NCBI RefSeq assembly: GCF_051020765.1
Contig: NW_027469338.1
Location: 62,001-126,000, forward strand
Direction: 5' to 3'
Source of the DNA: Lasioglossum baleicum
Lineage: Eukaryota > Arthropoda > Insecta > Hymenoptera > Halictidae
DNA: 64,000 nucleotides
Part shown: piece after piece, positions 8,801 through 18,897 of the stretch
Layout: every line of letters begins with the position of its first letter
Position numbering within the stretch: the first letter of the stretch is position 1
Notes under the pieces: model-generated
The model's database searches: none
Told to the model about the DNA's origin: nothing
What the model saw: the letters and a program-made list of their open reading frames with translations, nothing else
Position numbers and translations under genes: made by a program

Positions 8801-10722
8801 TTGATCTCGGGGCCGTAGATCTCTATAGACAAGGCAAACTGGCCAAATCCCAAGACTTACTCCTACATAGAGCTAGGGTAACAGATCACGGTAACTACAA
8901 ATTAATCCAGATTCCGATTAAACAATCACCGCTTCATGAGGTATCTGCAGACGACCTCAAAGAATGTCTTAGAACGTTGATCGACGTTGTCAACGAGCTC
9001 GCGTTGGAATCCTTTTCAATCTCTAAAACATTCCTCGACCATTTGTCGAGAGAATACGTGATCAATCTACTCACAGAAACATTCGAGGACACACCAGTCC
9101 AAATATTTCTCTGTTCGAACGAGGTCCAAATCCCCGCTGAGGATAGAAGAATGGAGATCATCACGGAGAACCATGTATCAGCGTATGCCGGCCATAAAGG
9201 CATAACCAAGACATACAAAAGGATAAGAGAAAAATACTGGTGGAACAGCCTCAAAAAGGACGTAACCAACTACGTTAACAATTGCCTGAGTTGCCAGCGT
9301 AACAAGTTAACAAGAGTAAAAACTCGCCTACCAATGAAGTTAACGGATACGCCCGGCAGGGCGTTTGATAAGGTCTCGCTAGACATCGTGGGACCATTAC
9401 CCACTACCGAAGATGGCAACACGTATGTAATGACGATGCAAGACCTTCTTACAAAGTACTCCGTCGCAGTGCCGCTCAAATCTACCGACTCCGTCAGTAC
9501 AGCAAACGCCTTCATCGACCACCTGATATGTCGCTTTGGAACGCCTAAGGCAATATTAACGGATCAAGGGACTAACTTCACAAGCTCCCTTATGAAGGCT
9601 ATCGCAAAAAGATTCAGGATTACACGCCTCCAAACCACTGCTTTCCATCCACAAAGCAACGGATCCATTGAGAGATCGCATCATGTACTGACGGAATATT
9701 TGAAGCAGTACGTCAACAAAAATAACTGGGATAAATGGATAAACTTGGCAATGTTTAGCTACAATACCAGCGTACACGAGGGAACAGACTTCACCCCACA
9801 CGAGTTGGTATTCGGTTCCCTGGCCCGTGTTCCTTCCTCTGATTCCCATCTCTACGAAGTAGAGAACGAGTCCTACGCAGGTTACCTCTTTGACCTACAA
9901 AGAAAGATAAGCGAGACACAATCCCGCGCGCGCGATAATTTAGTAGCGGCAAAGCAGAAATCAAAGACTTATTATGATAGGAAGATTAACCCCGTGCAGT
10001 TCACGGTAGGCGAACAGGTATACTTGTTAAAAGAACCTCGTAAAGGAAAATTCGACGCGCAATATACTGGACCGCATGAGATAATAGAAATGCTTGATAC
10101 GAACAATGTCAAATTACGAATAGGAAACCATTTCAAAATTGTCCATGCAAATAAGATTAAACGTCTTCCAGGTAGCCCGAGACAGGACACGCGTCAGCGA
10201 AATATTGTAACTGCTAACTTAATCTCTGATCCTTGTAAGAAAGACGATAGCGAGCCAAGGCTCCAACCAGAGGAGTCAGCTTACGAGACTCTTCACTCCT
10301 CATCCGATCAAGCTCCGAGTCACATTGCGGATCCCATAGCTATCCACGACAGAAAGATGTGCGGACCGATGGGAGGAAGACGGCCGACCGTGCTGAAAGC
10401 TCACCGATACATGAGACGATACAACAACACTATCTGTTACAATGGGATAGTTCGAGTGGCTTGCAACGGCAAGTTGCTGTGCCGCAACTGCAGCCAATAC
10501 ACCCAAATTGATAGAGTGGAACGATGGGAGCATCAGCGGATGTATAACATCCCAAATAGATGCGAGTATTGTGGAATAAGGCTATGCACCGAAACACCAG
10601 TATTGGAGTGCATCCCTTGCGGACAGATTCTATCGGCAAGATGGATCGCACAACGGGACGACCCTGACTGGATATCCGATAGTTCCAGCGATGACACCGA
10701 TTCAGACAATGGTGACATTTAA
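5770..10722 (+). CDS. pol: Pol: protease-RT-RNase H-integrase with Cys-rich tail
   Basis: It has no ATG of its own and is made as Gag-Pol by -1 frameshift. Domains in order, counting from 5770: aspartic protease LDTGS ~86; spacer of 17-residue repeats ~295-335; RT with YLDD ~576; RNase H (TCDASG ~722, ITDHRPLVW, NADALSR); a long spacer with ARRRKK/PPKKRR basic motifs and a run of about 12 Glu; integrase zinc finger (H...H, CLSCQ ~1135-1180); catalytic D ~1205, D ~1265 and E ~1301 (D-35-E); GPY/F-like module ~1440. A ~120-residue tail with about ten Cys follows. All catalytic motifs are present and the frame is open, so it is probably functional. The two-domain tail and spacer are unusual for gypsy elements. 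Confidence 0.94.
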   Translation, partial: RIKPPDKRDQRTGGIPRESPKGNTAGCHQRRPAVDEIRVDRRDNPDGQQNERPSAKLVSAINLAPDSPIPRIKAKSSLFSKECEFLLDTGSEVNLIRASGIKSDVHLKTDSVIHVHGVTEGEIATLGYINAELANSIKVTLHVLPDSFPINIDGILGSPFFREGAEISFAKECVEYKNLRIPFSNPREYSIESRTAACIAVNVKGLSEGYVRKVDVKPDVFLGDCLVTNRNGKAYLRCFNASSEVASFSLPTLEVEEIEVPFSNIQAEVNSDLFNAHACRAHETIVNDQLASSINSGNHSDDSGSHPDSLNNSGNHPDDSGSHPDFLNNSGNHPDHSYSKPLMKGFEFIPKRVHSITKSRNARVNELMETIPMDHLDHDEIDHVKSLLEENNDLFHLQGDRLGKTNAVTHKIPTTDDIPVHTKQYRYPPIHKEEIDKQMCELLQNDIVAPSSSPYNSPLWIVPKKADAEGNKKWRMVIDYRALNEKSIADAYPLPSINEILDQLGSAKYFSVFDLASGFHQIGMEKEDAAKTAFSTPFGHYQYNRMPFGLRNAPATFQRLMDTILTGLQGNELFVYLDDIVIYARSLEEHKAKFDKLARRLRAANLKLQPSKCGFLHREVAYLGHQISEDGVRPCPKKINAVQNYPRPKNAKNVREFLGLAGYYRRFIDRFAHISKPLTQLLTKDTKFVWGSKQEEAFETLRQALCTEPVLQYPDFGKPFNVTCDASGYAIGAVLSQGDVGKDRPIAYASRILHGAELNYSTIEKECLAIIFAVQYFRPYIYGRKFLLITDHRPLVWMTSVKDPTSRLLRWRLKLAEFEYQIIYKPGRANSNADALSRNPVALPISWTDSEETTPPRTPLSSPGTPLFDARRRKKDRDDSILMPPPKSMPPKKRRSSAASSPGPSMGTPSHSDDPRAASPPLISIADQGSLRDLGVEETLSFSPIFPPSLTGPDVFDEREESIPSEEEEEEEEEEEESNPTPRRRIIHTRDRLIMRKDNLVCFITMDGRPIDLGAVDLYRQGKLAKSQDLLLHRARVTDHGNYKLIQIPIKQSPLHEVSADDLKECLRTLIDVVNELALESFSISKTFLDHLSREYVINLLTETFEDTPVQIFLCSNEVQIPAEDRRMEIITENHVSAYAGHKGITKTYKRIREKYWWNSLKKDVTNYVNNCLSCQRNKLTRVKTRLPMKLTDTPGRAFDKVSLDIVGPLPTTEDGNTYVMTMQDLLTKYSVAVPLKSTDSVSTANAFIDHLICRFGTPKAILTDQGTNFTSSLMKAIAKRFRITRLQTTAFHPQSNGSIERSHHVLTEYLKQYVNKNNWDKWINLAMFSYNTSVHEGTDFTPHELVFGSLARVPSSDSHLYEVENESYAGYLFDLQRKISETQSRARDNLVAAKQKSKTYYDRKINPVQFTVGEQVYLLKEPRKGKFDAQYTGPHEIIEMLDTNNVKLRIGNHFKIVHANKIKRLPGSPRQDTRQRNIVTANLISDPCKKDDSEPRLQPEESAYETLHSSSDQAPSHIADPIAIHDRKMCGPMGGRRPTVLKAHRYMRRYNNTICYNGIVRVACNGKLLCRNCSQYTQIDRVERWEHQRMYNIPNRCEYCGIRLCTETPVLECIPCGQILSARWIAQRDDPDWISDSSSDDTDSDNGDI
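6652..6774 (+). repeat. 51-bp in-frame minisatellite between protease and RT (2 full units)
   Basis: The unit encodes NSGNHPDDSGSHPDSLN. There are two full units and a partial one here, six in A2 (25781-26107), and three or four in A-env copies. It is a length-variable linker. The pol and env versions of family A part company at its end. Confidence 0.9.
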
Positions 10723-10726
10723 GCGG

Positions 10727-10914
10727 AAGCTAGTGATAGTGCCAGTGTCGGAGAATTCCGAACCCGTCCTCCCTTGACGAAACGAACGTTAATTTGCGAT
10801 TTCCTTGACCCAGCGTTGCGAGACAGGGATGACATTTCAGTGCATCCTGTCTACCGCCACCCAGAGGCAGAGATTCCACTGCGTGAAATCTCTTCTCTAA
10901 GGGGGGAGGTGTGA
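10727..10914 (+). pseudogene. env: Remnant of the env C-terminus in the A-pol 3' tail
   Basis: From AAGCTAGTGATAG onward the sequence matches the end of A-env. The env frame is open here for ~60 codons (ASDSASVGEF... LRGEV), reads through the polypurine tract and stops at TGA inside the LTR, exactly as in A-env. Here it lies after the pol stop and has no start. It shows that A-pol descends from a form with env, or acquired the tail from one. The same remnant follows pol at 2125 and 30058. Confidence 0.8.
10899..10909 (+). other. Polypurine tract
   Basis: AAGGGGGGAGG abuts the 3' LTR and would prime plus-strand DNA synthesis. Identical tracts lie at 2297-2307 and 30230-30240, and in reverse at 45986 and 60055. 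Confidence 0.9.
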
Positions 10915-12678
10915 CGTCGGTCGCACCTCCGACGTTAGCTTTAAGACTACATGTAAAATTAGATACATAAGAGCGAGCGTTCCCCTTTAAAGATTCCAAA
11001 ACTCCTAAAAATCCTTCATAACAATGAATCCTTAACACCACGTACATCTGATTGAAATCCATCAACATAACCTAAAATCCAAAATCTGTCAAAATCCTAA
11101 AATAGCCAAAAATGGCCCAAACTCGAAGATTGAAATATCATTGGACTCGTGAGCGAAAATCATGAAACTAACCTAAAAATTTGTAGGTTATGTTCTCAAT
11201 TCGCGTTTGTTTAGACTTTACCAAAATTTCGATTTTTGGTAATTTTCAAAAGTACTTAGAATATTTTCAAACATGATCGGTCGACAAATGATGTCAACTA
11301 ATCATATGACATATAAAATTTACATCGAAACACCTTGCAAGAGCAAGCGCTCGAAAATATTCTAAGTCCCAATTTATTTAAATAAATAAATAGGTACGCC
11401 AATGGTTACCACTTAATTTTCGAGTCCTGCACCACTGGGAACGAAAACTGCTGACTCTAGTGCGGCGGCCATCGCGCTGTTTACGACGAAGACCGGCACA
11501 AAGAGGACACGGTCCCCTTTTGCGAAGTCAGCATTTTTCGGACGAACGTTGTTCGTCGACGAACGTTCGATTCTTCCCAGTCCTCTCCGGGGACCCGAGT
11601 GGGTCAGTCGAGTTTTCGTCAATCTTCCAAATCCAGATTGTTTAGACACAATCTTTCCAAATCCATACTGTTTAGACACAGTCCCTAATACCATTCAATA
11701 ATATCTTATTCTTATTCGTTTAATTCAAACATTACTTCGTTTATTCAATTAAACATTTTTATTGCGTTTCATATTTCGTACTTAGTACGTATTTCGATTT
11801 CGTTAATAATAAGCATCTTTACCTTTGTATTCTTTTACGTTTATAATATACTTTGTCTTACCAGAGTCAATCTAAATCCCAATTATTATTTCCTTGCTCC
11901 TAACTTCGTAGTTTGAAGTGACACGTTGTTAGTTAGAGATAGAGTTCTCACTGGAAAGTTCGCGAATAGTACTCCTTATTCAATTTCCTGTTTCAACGTG
12001 TTCGCGTACGTGCGTGATAGTGATAGACTTGCTCGCATAGCAAGCCCCGCAGCATCCACGTCCGTTTTCTCGAATCAAAATATCGTCAACCACGCGGACG
12101 ATATTCGCGAGATAAATTCACGGGATCGCACAGCGTCCACGCCCGTTTTCGCTAGTTAAAATATCGTCAATCACGCGGACGATATTCGTGAGTTAGATTC
12201 ACGGTATCGTACAGCGTCCACGCCCGTTTCCTCAACGAGCGCATCCGTCTACAATACCGTAGCCGCCAGCTGTCAACCATTGGAGATCGTTCCTGTCAAA
12301 TATTGACGTGACAGAATTTGGCGCAGTCGTCAATCCTTGAAGGTCGTTTCCAGCCATTTGGATCAACGCCTGTCAAGCAGAGCGGACCGAATTCAAGGCC
12401 ATCAGCGCAACCGTAGCCGTTCATCCGTTGCGAACCCATTTCTTGTGTCAATCGACAAACAAGCGAAGCGTAAAAGTAAGTGGAACATATTATCGCGTAT
12501 GTTTCAGGGTCGCGTGCATCATTCATCTGTGTAAGACCGTATGCAGGTGTCGGCATCGGGTCCTAGTCTGTTGATAAAAAGACCAACACTTTTATTAAAT
12601 GTCAGTCAGTGGAAGAGCAGAGTAGCCGGCCCGCGGTATTCTCTTCTCTTGCTCTTATAGCCCCGCCAGGACGTGACA
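10910..12678 (+). repeat. LTR-A, 3' LTR of A1 (1769 bp)
   Basis: A full LTR-A of the two-unit subtype, from TGTGACG to GTGACA. Relative to the 5' LTR it lacks two bases in the CATATGATCGG stretch. Its 3' end joins 12679, inside an antisense LTR-B, at the exact LTR terminus. Confidence 0.93.
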
Positions 12679-13700
12679 ATTAAATGCGTTTATCTGATTT
12701 GGAAAGTTATTATTTCCAAACGTCTACTCGTCAACCACTACTTCGCAGCGGAGCGGACGAACTGACCTCCAAGCCGAGTTCTGTATGATTAACGAGGGCA
12801 CGATTCTAATTTCGAAAAGAAACTGTTACTGGATTTAGTAGAATGATGTGGAAATTAACTTCACGTAGCACTGGTAAAATATAATATATATATTGAAATA
12901 AAGAACGTTGAGTACACTTGAGTATAAACTTGGTAATATAATAATAAATGGATTAAACGTAATAATCGTATACGGAGTATGAGTTAGTAAGAGTTAGAAT
13001 TGGAATTGATTTAGGAATTGAATTGGAATGGATTTGGAATAGAATAGTAGAACAAACGTCGATGAACGTCGAAGCGCGAATTAGAAGAGCGCAGATCGAC
13101 ACGTCTGCTCGCTTCGCTGGCTTGGGCCAGACTGACTGATGTCGTTGTGTGAGAATGGAGTGAGCGCAGACCGACACGTCCGCTCACTCCGCTGGCTAGG
13201 ACCAGACTGACTAGTCGCTCGGTCTCTCTAGACCTTCTTCGTTCGAGATTTCGCTGAGGCAGCAGTCTCTTTGTTCTCGAGGACTGCTGACGCTGCGGTC
13301 TCTTTGTTCTCGAGGTAGAGTGTACTCGAGAGAAGTTAGAGATTGGAACAAGTTATAAGTGTAGATGAGGGTTTGAACAAGTGTTAAGTGTAGATGAGGG
13401 TTCAAACAAGTTATAAGTGAAGTCGGGGTTTTGTTAGTTGAACATGTTAGGCTTATTTTTAGTACTTATTTTTAGGATCGAGAGACAAACTCGATTTCGC
13501 GCTTTTCGCATGTTCTACAGAATTGAAAGACAAACTCAATTTCGAGCACTATACACTTTTTATAGAATCGGAAGTTAGACTCGATTTCACGTGTTATAGA
13601 TACTTTATAGAATTGACAGTCGGTATCGTTTCTGTATATCATGCATACTTTTCGGAACTTAGCCGAAAAGTCAAACGTCGGAGGTCGCTCCGACGTAACA
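12679..13700 (-). repeat. Partial LTR of family B (subtype B1), antisense
   Basis: Read in reverse it begins TGTTACGTCGGAGCG with a 9-bp terminal palindrome (13675-13696). It then shows the same order of blocks as the LTR at 61542: CAGCGTCAGC/GAACAAAGAGAC blocks, GCAGACGTG blocks, TTCCAATTCC runs and an AT-rich CCAGTGC block. It is truncated at 12679 by A1. Its terminus abuts a sense LTR-B interior at 13701, so an antisense B element had inserted into a sense B LTR. No gene is seen in it. Confidence 0.75.
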
Positions 13701-13967
13701 CCTGTAAACTCACCGTTTTCGTTGCATCATCTCGAGCGTGATTCTTGTCGGGACACTTCTTGTAACCGCGTCGAACGTTCTCTTCTTGACTGCATCCATA
13801 GCAATATCGGTTGTCCTAGTGCATATGACAGCCCGCGGCTGTCTCGGCACGAAAGACCACTCTTCAATTACTCTTCATATCTCCACCGTCCGTCTGTCAC
13901 TGTTCTTGAGTGCCATCCTTTTCTCTCTCTTGGTACCTGTAACAAAAACACAGTGACGGACGTGACA
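13701..13967 (+). repeat. 3' end of a sense LTR-B
   Basis: It matches 63242-63508 closely, from CCTGTAAACTCACCG to GGACGTGACA. The upstream part was cut off by the antisense LTR-B insertion. Confidence 0.9.
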
Positions 13968-13971
13968 AATT

Positions 13972-13989
13972 TGGCGCAGTCGGTAGGAC
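13972..13989 (+). other. Primer-binding site, tRNA-Ser
   Basis: TGGCGCAGTCGGTAGGAC, four bases after the LTR end, identical to that of family A but present only once. Families A and B therefore use the same primer. Confidence 0.9.
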
Positions 13990-14080
13990 ATCGAAGTGGT
14001 CGCCGATATTTGCATTAATAAGCCCCGACGCGTGTCAGTACGAAGTTCACATTTCTTAAATCCCATTTATATCTTTCAAA

Positions 14081-15439
14081 ATGTCTCGCCCAATCACGCG
14101 ATCTCAAAAGGATCTCCGAGCAGATCCTAACGCAGACCTTCCTCCAATGACCGAGGAAGAGCTACTCCTTTATGCGCAAGACCTCGCCCGTAGAGAGCAA
14201 TATCTCAAAGAAGAAACTGATTTTATTGCCAAATTGCGTCTCAAATATGAAGAAGAAGCACAAAACCAAAAGAATATGCTCGACGAAATACGAAAAGAGC
14301 TTCATAACATCCAAATCACGAATCAAACCCTACGTCAACAAACGCCTACACCAGGCCCTAGTAACGTCTCTAATATGCGGGAACCTTCACCGCCAGAGCC
14401 ACGCGAAATCCCACAGTATGAACCTACTGGTAATTTCGCTCTAAAACAAGCCGCCGAGCTTGTCCCTAGATTCGACGGAACTTCGTCTTCCGTCCTACAA
14501 TTCATACGTGCATGCAAACGCGCGCGTGACACCGTACCGGCCACTGCAGAGCGTGCCCTCACAAAATTGCTCTGCAATAAACGCCACGATCGTGCTTATG
14601 CCGCTATAGAAGGCGAGCACATAGTCACAATTTCTGCACTATGCGAAAAGTTACGTACAGTGCTGGGCCCATACAAATTCGTGGACCAGTACCGTGGCGA
14701 TCTCGCGAGTGTACTCCAAGCTCCAAATGAGCACATTTTAGACTTCATCAATCGCGTTAAAGACCTTCGAACCGCGATTCAAGATGCCACAGATATTGGC
14801 CTTGATTACGAAGAGCTGGATCGCTTCGTAGTAGATTGTTTTCTACGAGGTCTCCTTCCCCAGCTGCGTGCCGAAGTGCTTCATTGCCCTTCGCGAAACC
14901 CTGCCATTGTTTTCGAAGCAGCCATCTCTGCTTACAGGCAGTATGAGTCAGACCAGACTCGTCGACGAGAACTGATCCGCGAAGAAAAACGAGTCAGCTT
15001 CTCTGATAACCGGCCGTATCGCCAGCGTTCCACGTACGAGTCCGCTCGTGACATTCCAGAGCGAACTCAAGAACGCCGCGATAACAGACCGGACTCGTCT
15101 CAGCAGTCCTCGAGAAACTTAAACCGGGACTCTTATCGCTCCCCGACGCCGCAACGGCGATGGGAAAATAATCCTCGCGACCAAAACACGTACCGCGATG
15201 GTCGCACAGATCGCCCCTCAAGCCCTAACAAATTTTGCAACTACTGCAAAGTCCCCGGGCACGTTATTCACGAGTGCCGTAAGCGCGCTTTTAATAATAA
15301 TAGGAGGTCGGGAAACGAGTCCGGCCTCCCGACCGAAGCCAACCCAAGGCGGGAGGCCGCATCTTCAACTCAAACTACAGCCCGCACCCAAACGGCTATC
15401 CGGACGAACGACCAGTCCGACAATTCGTCTCAGCAGTAA
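14081..15439 (+). CDS. gag: Gag, family B (452 aa)
   Basis: It is clearly related to family A Gag across the capsid region (FDGTSSSVLQFIRACKRA...GPYKFVDQYRGDLAS), by eye around half identical. It has an N-terminal Glu/Gln-rich likely coiled coil (residues ~25-85), an Arg/Asp/Ser-rich region (~300-390) and one CCHC knuckle (CNYCKVPGHVIHEC). The frame is intact. The element around it is truncated, so any product would be Gag alone or a frameshifted stub. The ATG context is AAAATG. Confidence 0.92.
   Translation: MSRPITRSQKDLRADPNADLPPMTEEELLLYAQDLARREQYLKEETDFIAKLRLKYEEEAQNQKNMLDEIRKELHNIQITNQTLRQQTPTPGPSNVSNMREPSPPEPREIPQYEPTGNFALKQAAELVPRFDGTSSSVLQFIRACKRARDTVPATAERALTKLLCNKRHDRAYAAIEGEHIVTISALCEKLRTVLGPYKFVDQYRGDLASVLQAPNEHILDFINRVKDLRTAIQDATDIGLDYEELDRFVVDCFLRGLLPQLRAEVLHCPSRNPAIVFEAAISAYRQYESDQTRRRELIREEKRVSFSDNRPYRQRSTYESARDIPERTQERRDNRPDSSQQSSRNLNRDSYRSPTPQRRWENNPRDQNTYRDGRTDRPSSPNKFCNYCKVPGHVIHECRKRAFNNNRRSGNESGLPTEANPRREAASSTQTTARTQTAIRTNDQSDNSSQQ
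15310..15358 (+). promoter_or_regulatory. -1 frameshift signal, family B
   Basis: GGGAAAC (15310-15316) is in gag phase. A 6-base spacer leads to GGCCTCCCG (15323-15331), an 18-base loop and CGGGAGGCC (15350-15358). The stem is one pair longer than in family A, with the same loop length but a different loop sequence. Confidence 0.87.
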
Positions 15440-15559
15440 ATCTTGCTGCAGACTCACCAATCCCGCGCGTAAAAATCTCCGCCCCTCAATTACAAAAGAA
15501 GTGTGAATTTTTGTTAGACACGGGTTCGGAGATCAATCTAATTCGTGCGTCAAGTCTAG
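15316..15559 (+). pseudogene. pol: Start of family B pol (protease), truncated
   Basis: In the -1 frame after the slippery site, ~80 codons lead to EFLLDTGSEINLIRASS, the aspartic protease active site. The sequence then stops at an inserted LTR-A. The protease flap and all later domains are absent. Confidence 0.88.
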
Positions 15560-17234
15560 TGTGACGTCGGTCGCACCTCCGACGTTAGCTTTAAGACTAC
15601 ATGTAAAATTAGATACATAAGAGCTAGCGTTCCCCTTTAAAGATTCCAAAACTCCTAAAAATCCTTCATAACAATGAATTCTTAACACCACGTACATCTG
15701 ATTGAAATCCACCAACATAACCTAAAATCCAAAATCTGTCAAAATCCTAAAATAGCCAAAAATGGCCCAAACTCGAAGATTGAAATATCATTGGACTCGT
15801 GAGCGAAAATCATGAAACTAACCTAAAAATTTGTAGGTTATGTTCTCAATTCGCGTTTGTTTAGACTTTACCAAAATTTCGATTTTTGGTAATTGATAAT
15901 GATCGGTCGACAAATGATGTCAACTAATCATATGACATATAAAATTTACATCGAAACGCCTTGCAAGTGCAAGCGCTCGAAAATATTCTAAGTCCCAATT
16001 TATTTAAATAAATAAATAGGTACGCCAATGGTTACCACTTAATTTTCGAGTCCTGCACCACTGGGAACGAAAACTGCTGACTCTAGTGCGGCGGCCATCG
16101 CGCTGTTTACGACGAAGACCGGCACAAAGAGGACACGGTCCCCTTTTGCGAAGTCAGCATTTTTCGGACGAACGTTGTTCGTCGACGAACGTTCGATTCT
16201 CCCCAGTCCTCTCCGGGGACCCGAGTGGGTCAGTCGAGTTTTCGTCAATCTTCCAAGTCCAGACTATTTAGACATAGTCTTTCCAAATCCAGATTGTTTA
16301 GACACAATCTTTCCAAATCCATACTGTTTAGACACAGTCCCTAATACCATTCAATAATATCTTATTCTTATTCGTTTAATTCAAACATTACTTCGTTTAT
16401 TCAATTAAACATTTTTATTGCGTTTCATATTTCGTACTTAGTACGTATTTCGATTTCGTTAATAATAAGCATCTTTACCTTTGTATTCTTTTACGTTTAT
16501 AATATACTTTGTTTTACCAGAGTCAATCTAAATCCCAATTATTATTTCCTTGCTCCTAACTTCGTAGTTTGAAGTGACACGTTGTTAGTTAGAGATAGAG
16601 TTCTCACTGGAAAGTTCGCGAATAGTATTCCTTATTCAATTTCCTGTTTCAACGTGTTCGCGTACGTGCGTGATAGTGATAGACTTGCTCGCATAGCAAG
16701 CCCCGCAGCATCCACGTCCGTTTTCTCGAATCAAAATATCGTCAACCACGCGGACGATATTCGCGAGATAAATTCACGGGATCGCACAGCGTCCACGCCC
16801 GTTTTCGCTAGTTAAAATATCGTCAATCACGCGGACGATATTCGTGAGTTAGATTCACGGTATCGTACAGCGTCCACGCCCGTTTCCTCAACGAGCGCAT
16901 CCGTCTACAATACCGTAGCCGCCAGCTGTCAACCATTGGAGGTCGTTCCTGTCAAATATTGACGTGACAGAATTTGGCGCAGTCGTCAATCCTTGAAGGT
17001 CGTTTCCAGCCATTTGGATCAACGCCTGTCAAGCAGAGCGGACCGAATTCAAGGCCATCAGCGCAACCGTAGCTGTTCATCCGTTGCGAACCCATTTCTC
17101 GTGTCAATCGACAAACAAGCGAAGCGTAAAAGTAAGTGGAACATATTATCGCGTATGTCAGTCAGTGGAAGAGCAGAGTAGCCGGGCCGCGGTATTCTCT
17201 TCTCTTGCTCTTATAGCCCCGCCAGGACGTGACA
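15560..17234 (+). repeat. LTR-A, sense, with internal deletions (1675 bp)
   Basis: Both termini are exact. It lacks ~30 bp near 15895 and ~108 bp at 17157 (between two ATGT copies), and has three hairpin units. The left flank is family B protease (last bases CTAG) and the right flank is antisense A-env (CTTG). These do not match, so this is a recombinant LTR and not a simple solo insertion. Confidence 0.9.
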
Positions 17235-18897
17235 CTTGCGTGGCAATAGAGAGCAAGATAGCTGCTTGTATCGGCTGCATGGTTGCTGTTATAGCGTTGT
17301 CGAGAGACTGATGATCTTCAGGGGTGACGGTTTCTCCTTGAAGATCTCGTTGCGTCGCAGGGATATCGTCTTCCTGCTGTGGAGTGGGGTGATGCTGACC
17401 AGAGGTTTTAAATTTCGCTCTTGGGTCGCTGCGATAGTTTATCGTTGGCGTAACGATATTGGAGACTCTGTTAACGCTAGGAAGATTGAATTCGTTTCGC
17501 AAGATACATAACGAAAGCTTATAATCAGACTTAGTTGTCTCGGGCGAGTATAATGTATCGGCTTTATTTCTTTTTCTTGCTGACGCGAATCTCGCGGAAT
17601 TGTATTTGCCAGACGCATGGACTTTGTTTTCGGTCGCACGGATACCTGATCGTTGAAGCTGCAAGAGGTCTTGTTCCGGCGAGGATTTGAAGATAGGAGT
17701 TTGTGGCAAAACATAAACTCCTTTTGATTTAACTTTAGGAATAGAAATGTTTTCTAAATTGTTCTCATATGAACATTCTAAAAGTTCATCTGAGGCGAAG
17801 GCGTTGATGTTTCTTTCCACACAGGACTTTGAATATAAATCGTCGGGATGGTTACCGGAATTCTTTAAAGTATCGGGATGGCTACCGGAATCGTCGGGAT
17901 GGTTACCGGAATTATTTAAAGGATCGGGATGGCTACCGGAATCGTCGGGATGGTTACCGGAATTATTTAAAGAATCGGGATGGCTACCGGAATCGTCAGA
18001 ATGGTTACCGGAATTAATAGAAGACGCGAGTTGATCGTTAACGATCGTCTCGTGCGCGCGGCACGCACGAGCATTGAATAAGTCCGAATTGACTTCGGCT
18101 TGAATATTCGAAAAGGGAACCTCGATATCTTCCACCTCCAACGTAGGCAGGGAGAAGGACGCCACTTCGGACGATGCGTTAAAGCATCGCAGGTATGCCT
18201 TTCCGTTACGGTTGGTGACTAAACAATCACCTAAGAACACATCGGGTTTTACATCTACTTTTCGCACATACCCTTCGCTTGGGCCCTTTACGTTGACGGC
18301 TATGCAGGCGGCGGTACGGCTTTCGATGGAATATTCCCGAGGATTCGAAAAGGGAATACGTAGGTTTTTATACTCTACGCATTCCTTCGCAAATGATATC
18401 TCTGCTCCCTCTCTGAAGAAGGGGGAGCCTAAGATACCATCTATATTAATTGGAAAACTGTCAGGCAGAACGTGTAGCGTGACTTTAATGGAATTTGCTA
18501 GCTCCGCATTGATATAACCGAGGGTCGCAATTTCTCCTTCTGTCACGCCATGGACGTGTATGACGCTGTCAGTTTTTAGATGAACGTCAGATTTGATACC
18601 AGACGCTCGGATTAAGTTGACCTCGGACCCGGTGTCCAAGAGGAACTCACACTCTTTTGAGAAGAGTGACGATTTTGCTTTTATTCGAGGGATAGGGGAG
18701 TCCGGCGCGAGATTTATTGCCGAGACTAATTTCGCGGATGGTCGTTCATTCTGCTGACCGTCCGGGTTATCTCTCCTATCTACTCGAATTTCATCTACTG
18801 CTGGTCGTCGCTGATGACGGCCAGCTGTGTTGCCTTTTGGCGATTCTCTTGGGATGCCTCCCGTCCTTTGGTCGCGTTTGTCGGGAGGCTTGATTCG
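17235..18897 (-). pseudogene. Protease-env fusion, truncated in the env signal peptide
   Basis: It begins at the frameshift site (GTTTCCC at 18897-18903 on the plus strand). Protease LDTGSE is near 18639. The 51-bp linker has three units, then the A-env-specific region (YSKSCVERN...) up to the hydrophobic stretch ILLSIATQ, where it is broken by LTR-A. The open frame continues ~25 codons into the LTR by chance. Confidence 0.9.

Larger units (their letters stand above)
2308..12678 (+). mobile_element. A1: complete A-pol Ty3/gypsy element (gag-pol, no env)
   Basis: It has 5' LTR 2308-4078, primer-binding site 4083, gag 4565-5872, a -1 frameshift signal, pol to 10722, polypurine tract 10899-10909 and 3' LTR 10910-12678. 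Both reading frames are open, so it is potentially autonomous for replication. It lacks an envelope gene except for the last ~60 env codons kept in the 3' tail. The two LTRs differ at roughly 15-20 positions plus a 2-bp indel (about 1%, hand comparison). No target duplication can be read because the left LTR is shared with the previous remnant. The right end joins the interior of an antisense LTR-B. Confidence 0.92.
13968..15559 (+). mobile_element. 5' internal part of a family B gypsy element
   Basis: It holds PBS, short leader, gag, frameshift signal and the start of protease. It is interrupted at 15559 by LTR-A, 15 codons after the protease active-site motif. RT onward is missing. Confidence 0.9.

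Noticed and set aside
17829..18034. Repeat array resembling a CRISPR or repeat-protein gene on the other strand (GYRNRRDGYRN)
   Set aside because: It is the 51-bp linker minisatellite read in the wrong frame and strand; units are tandem without spacers.
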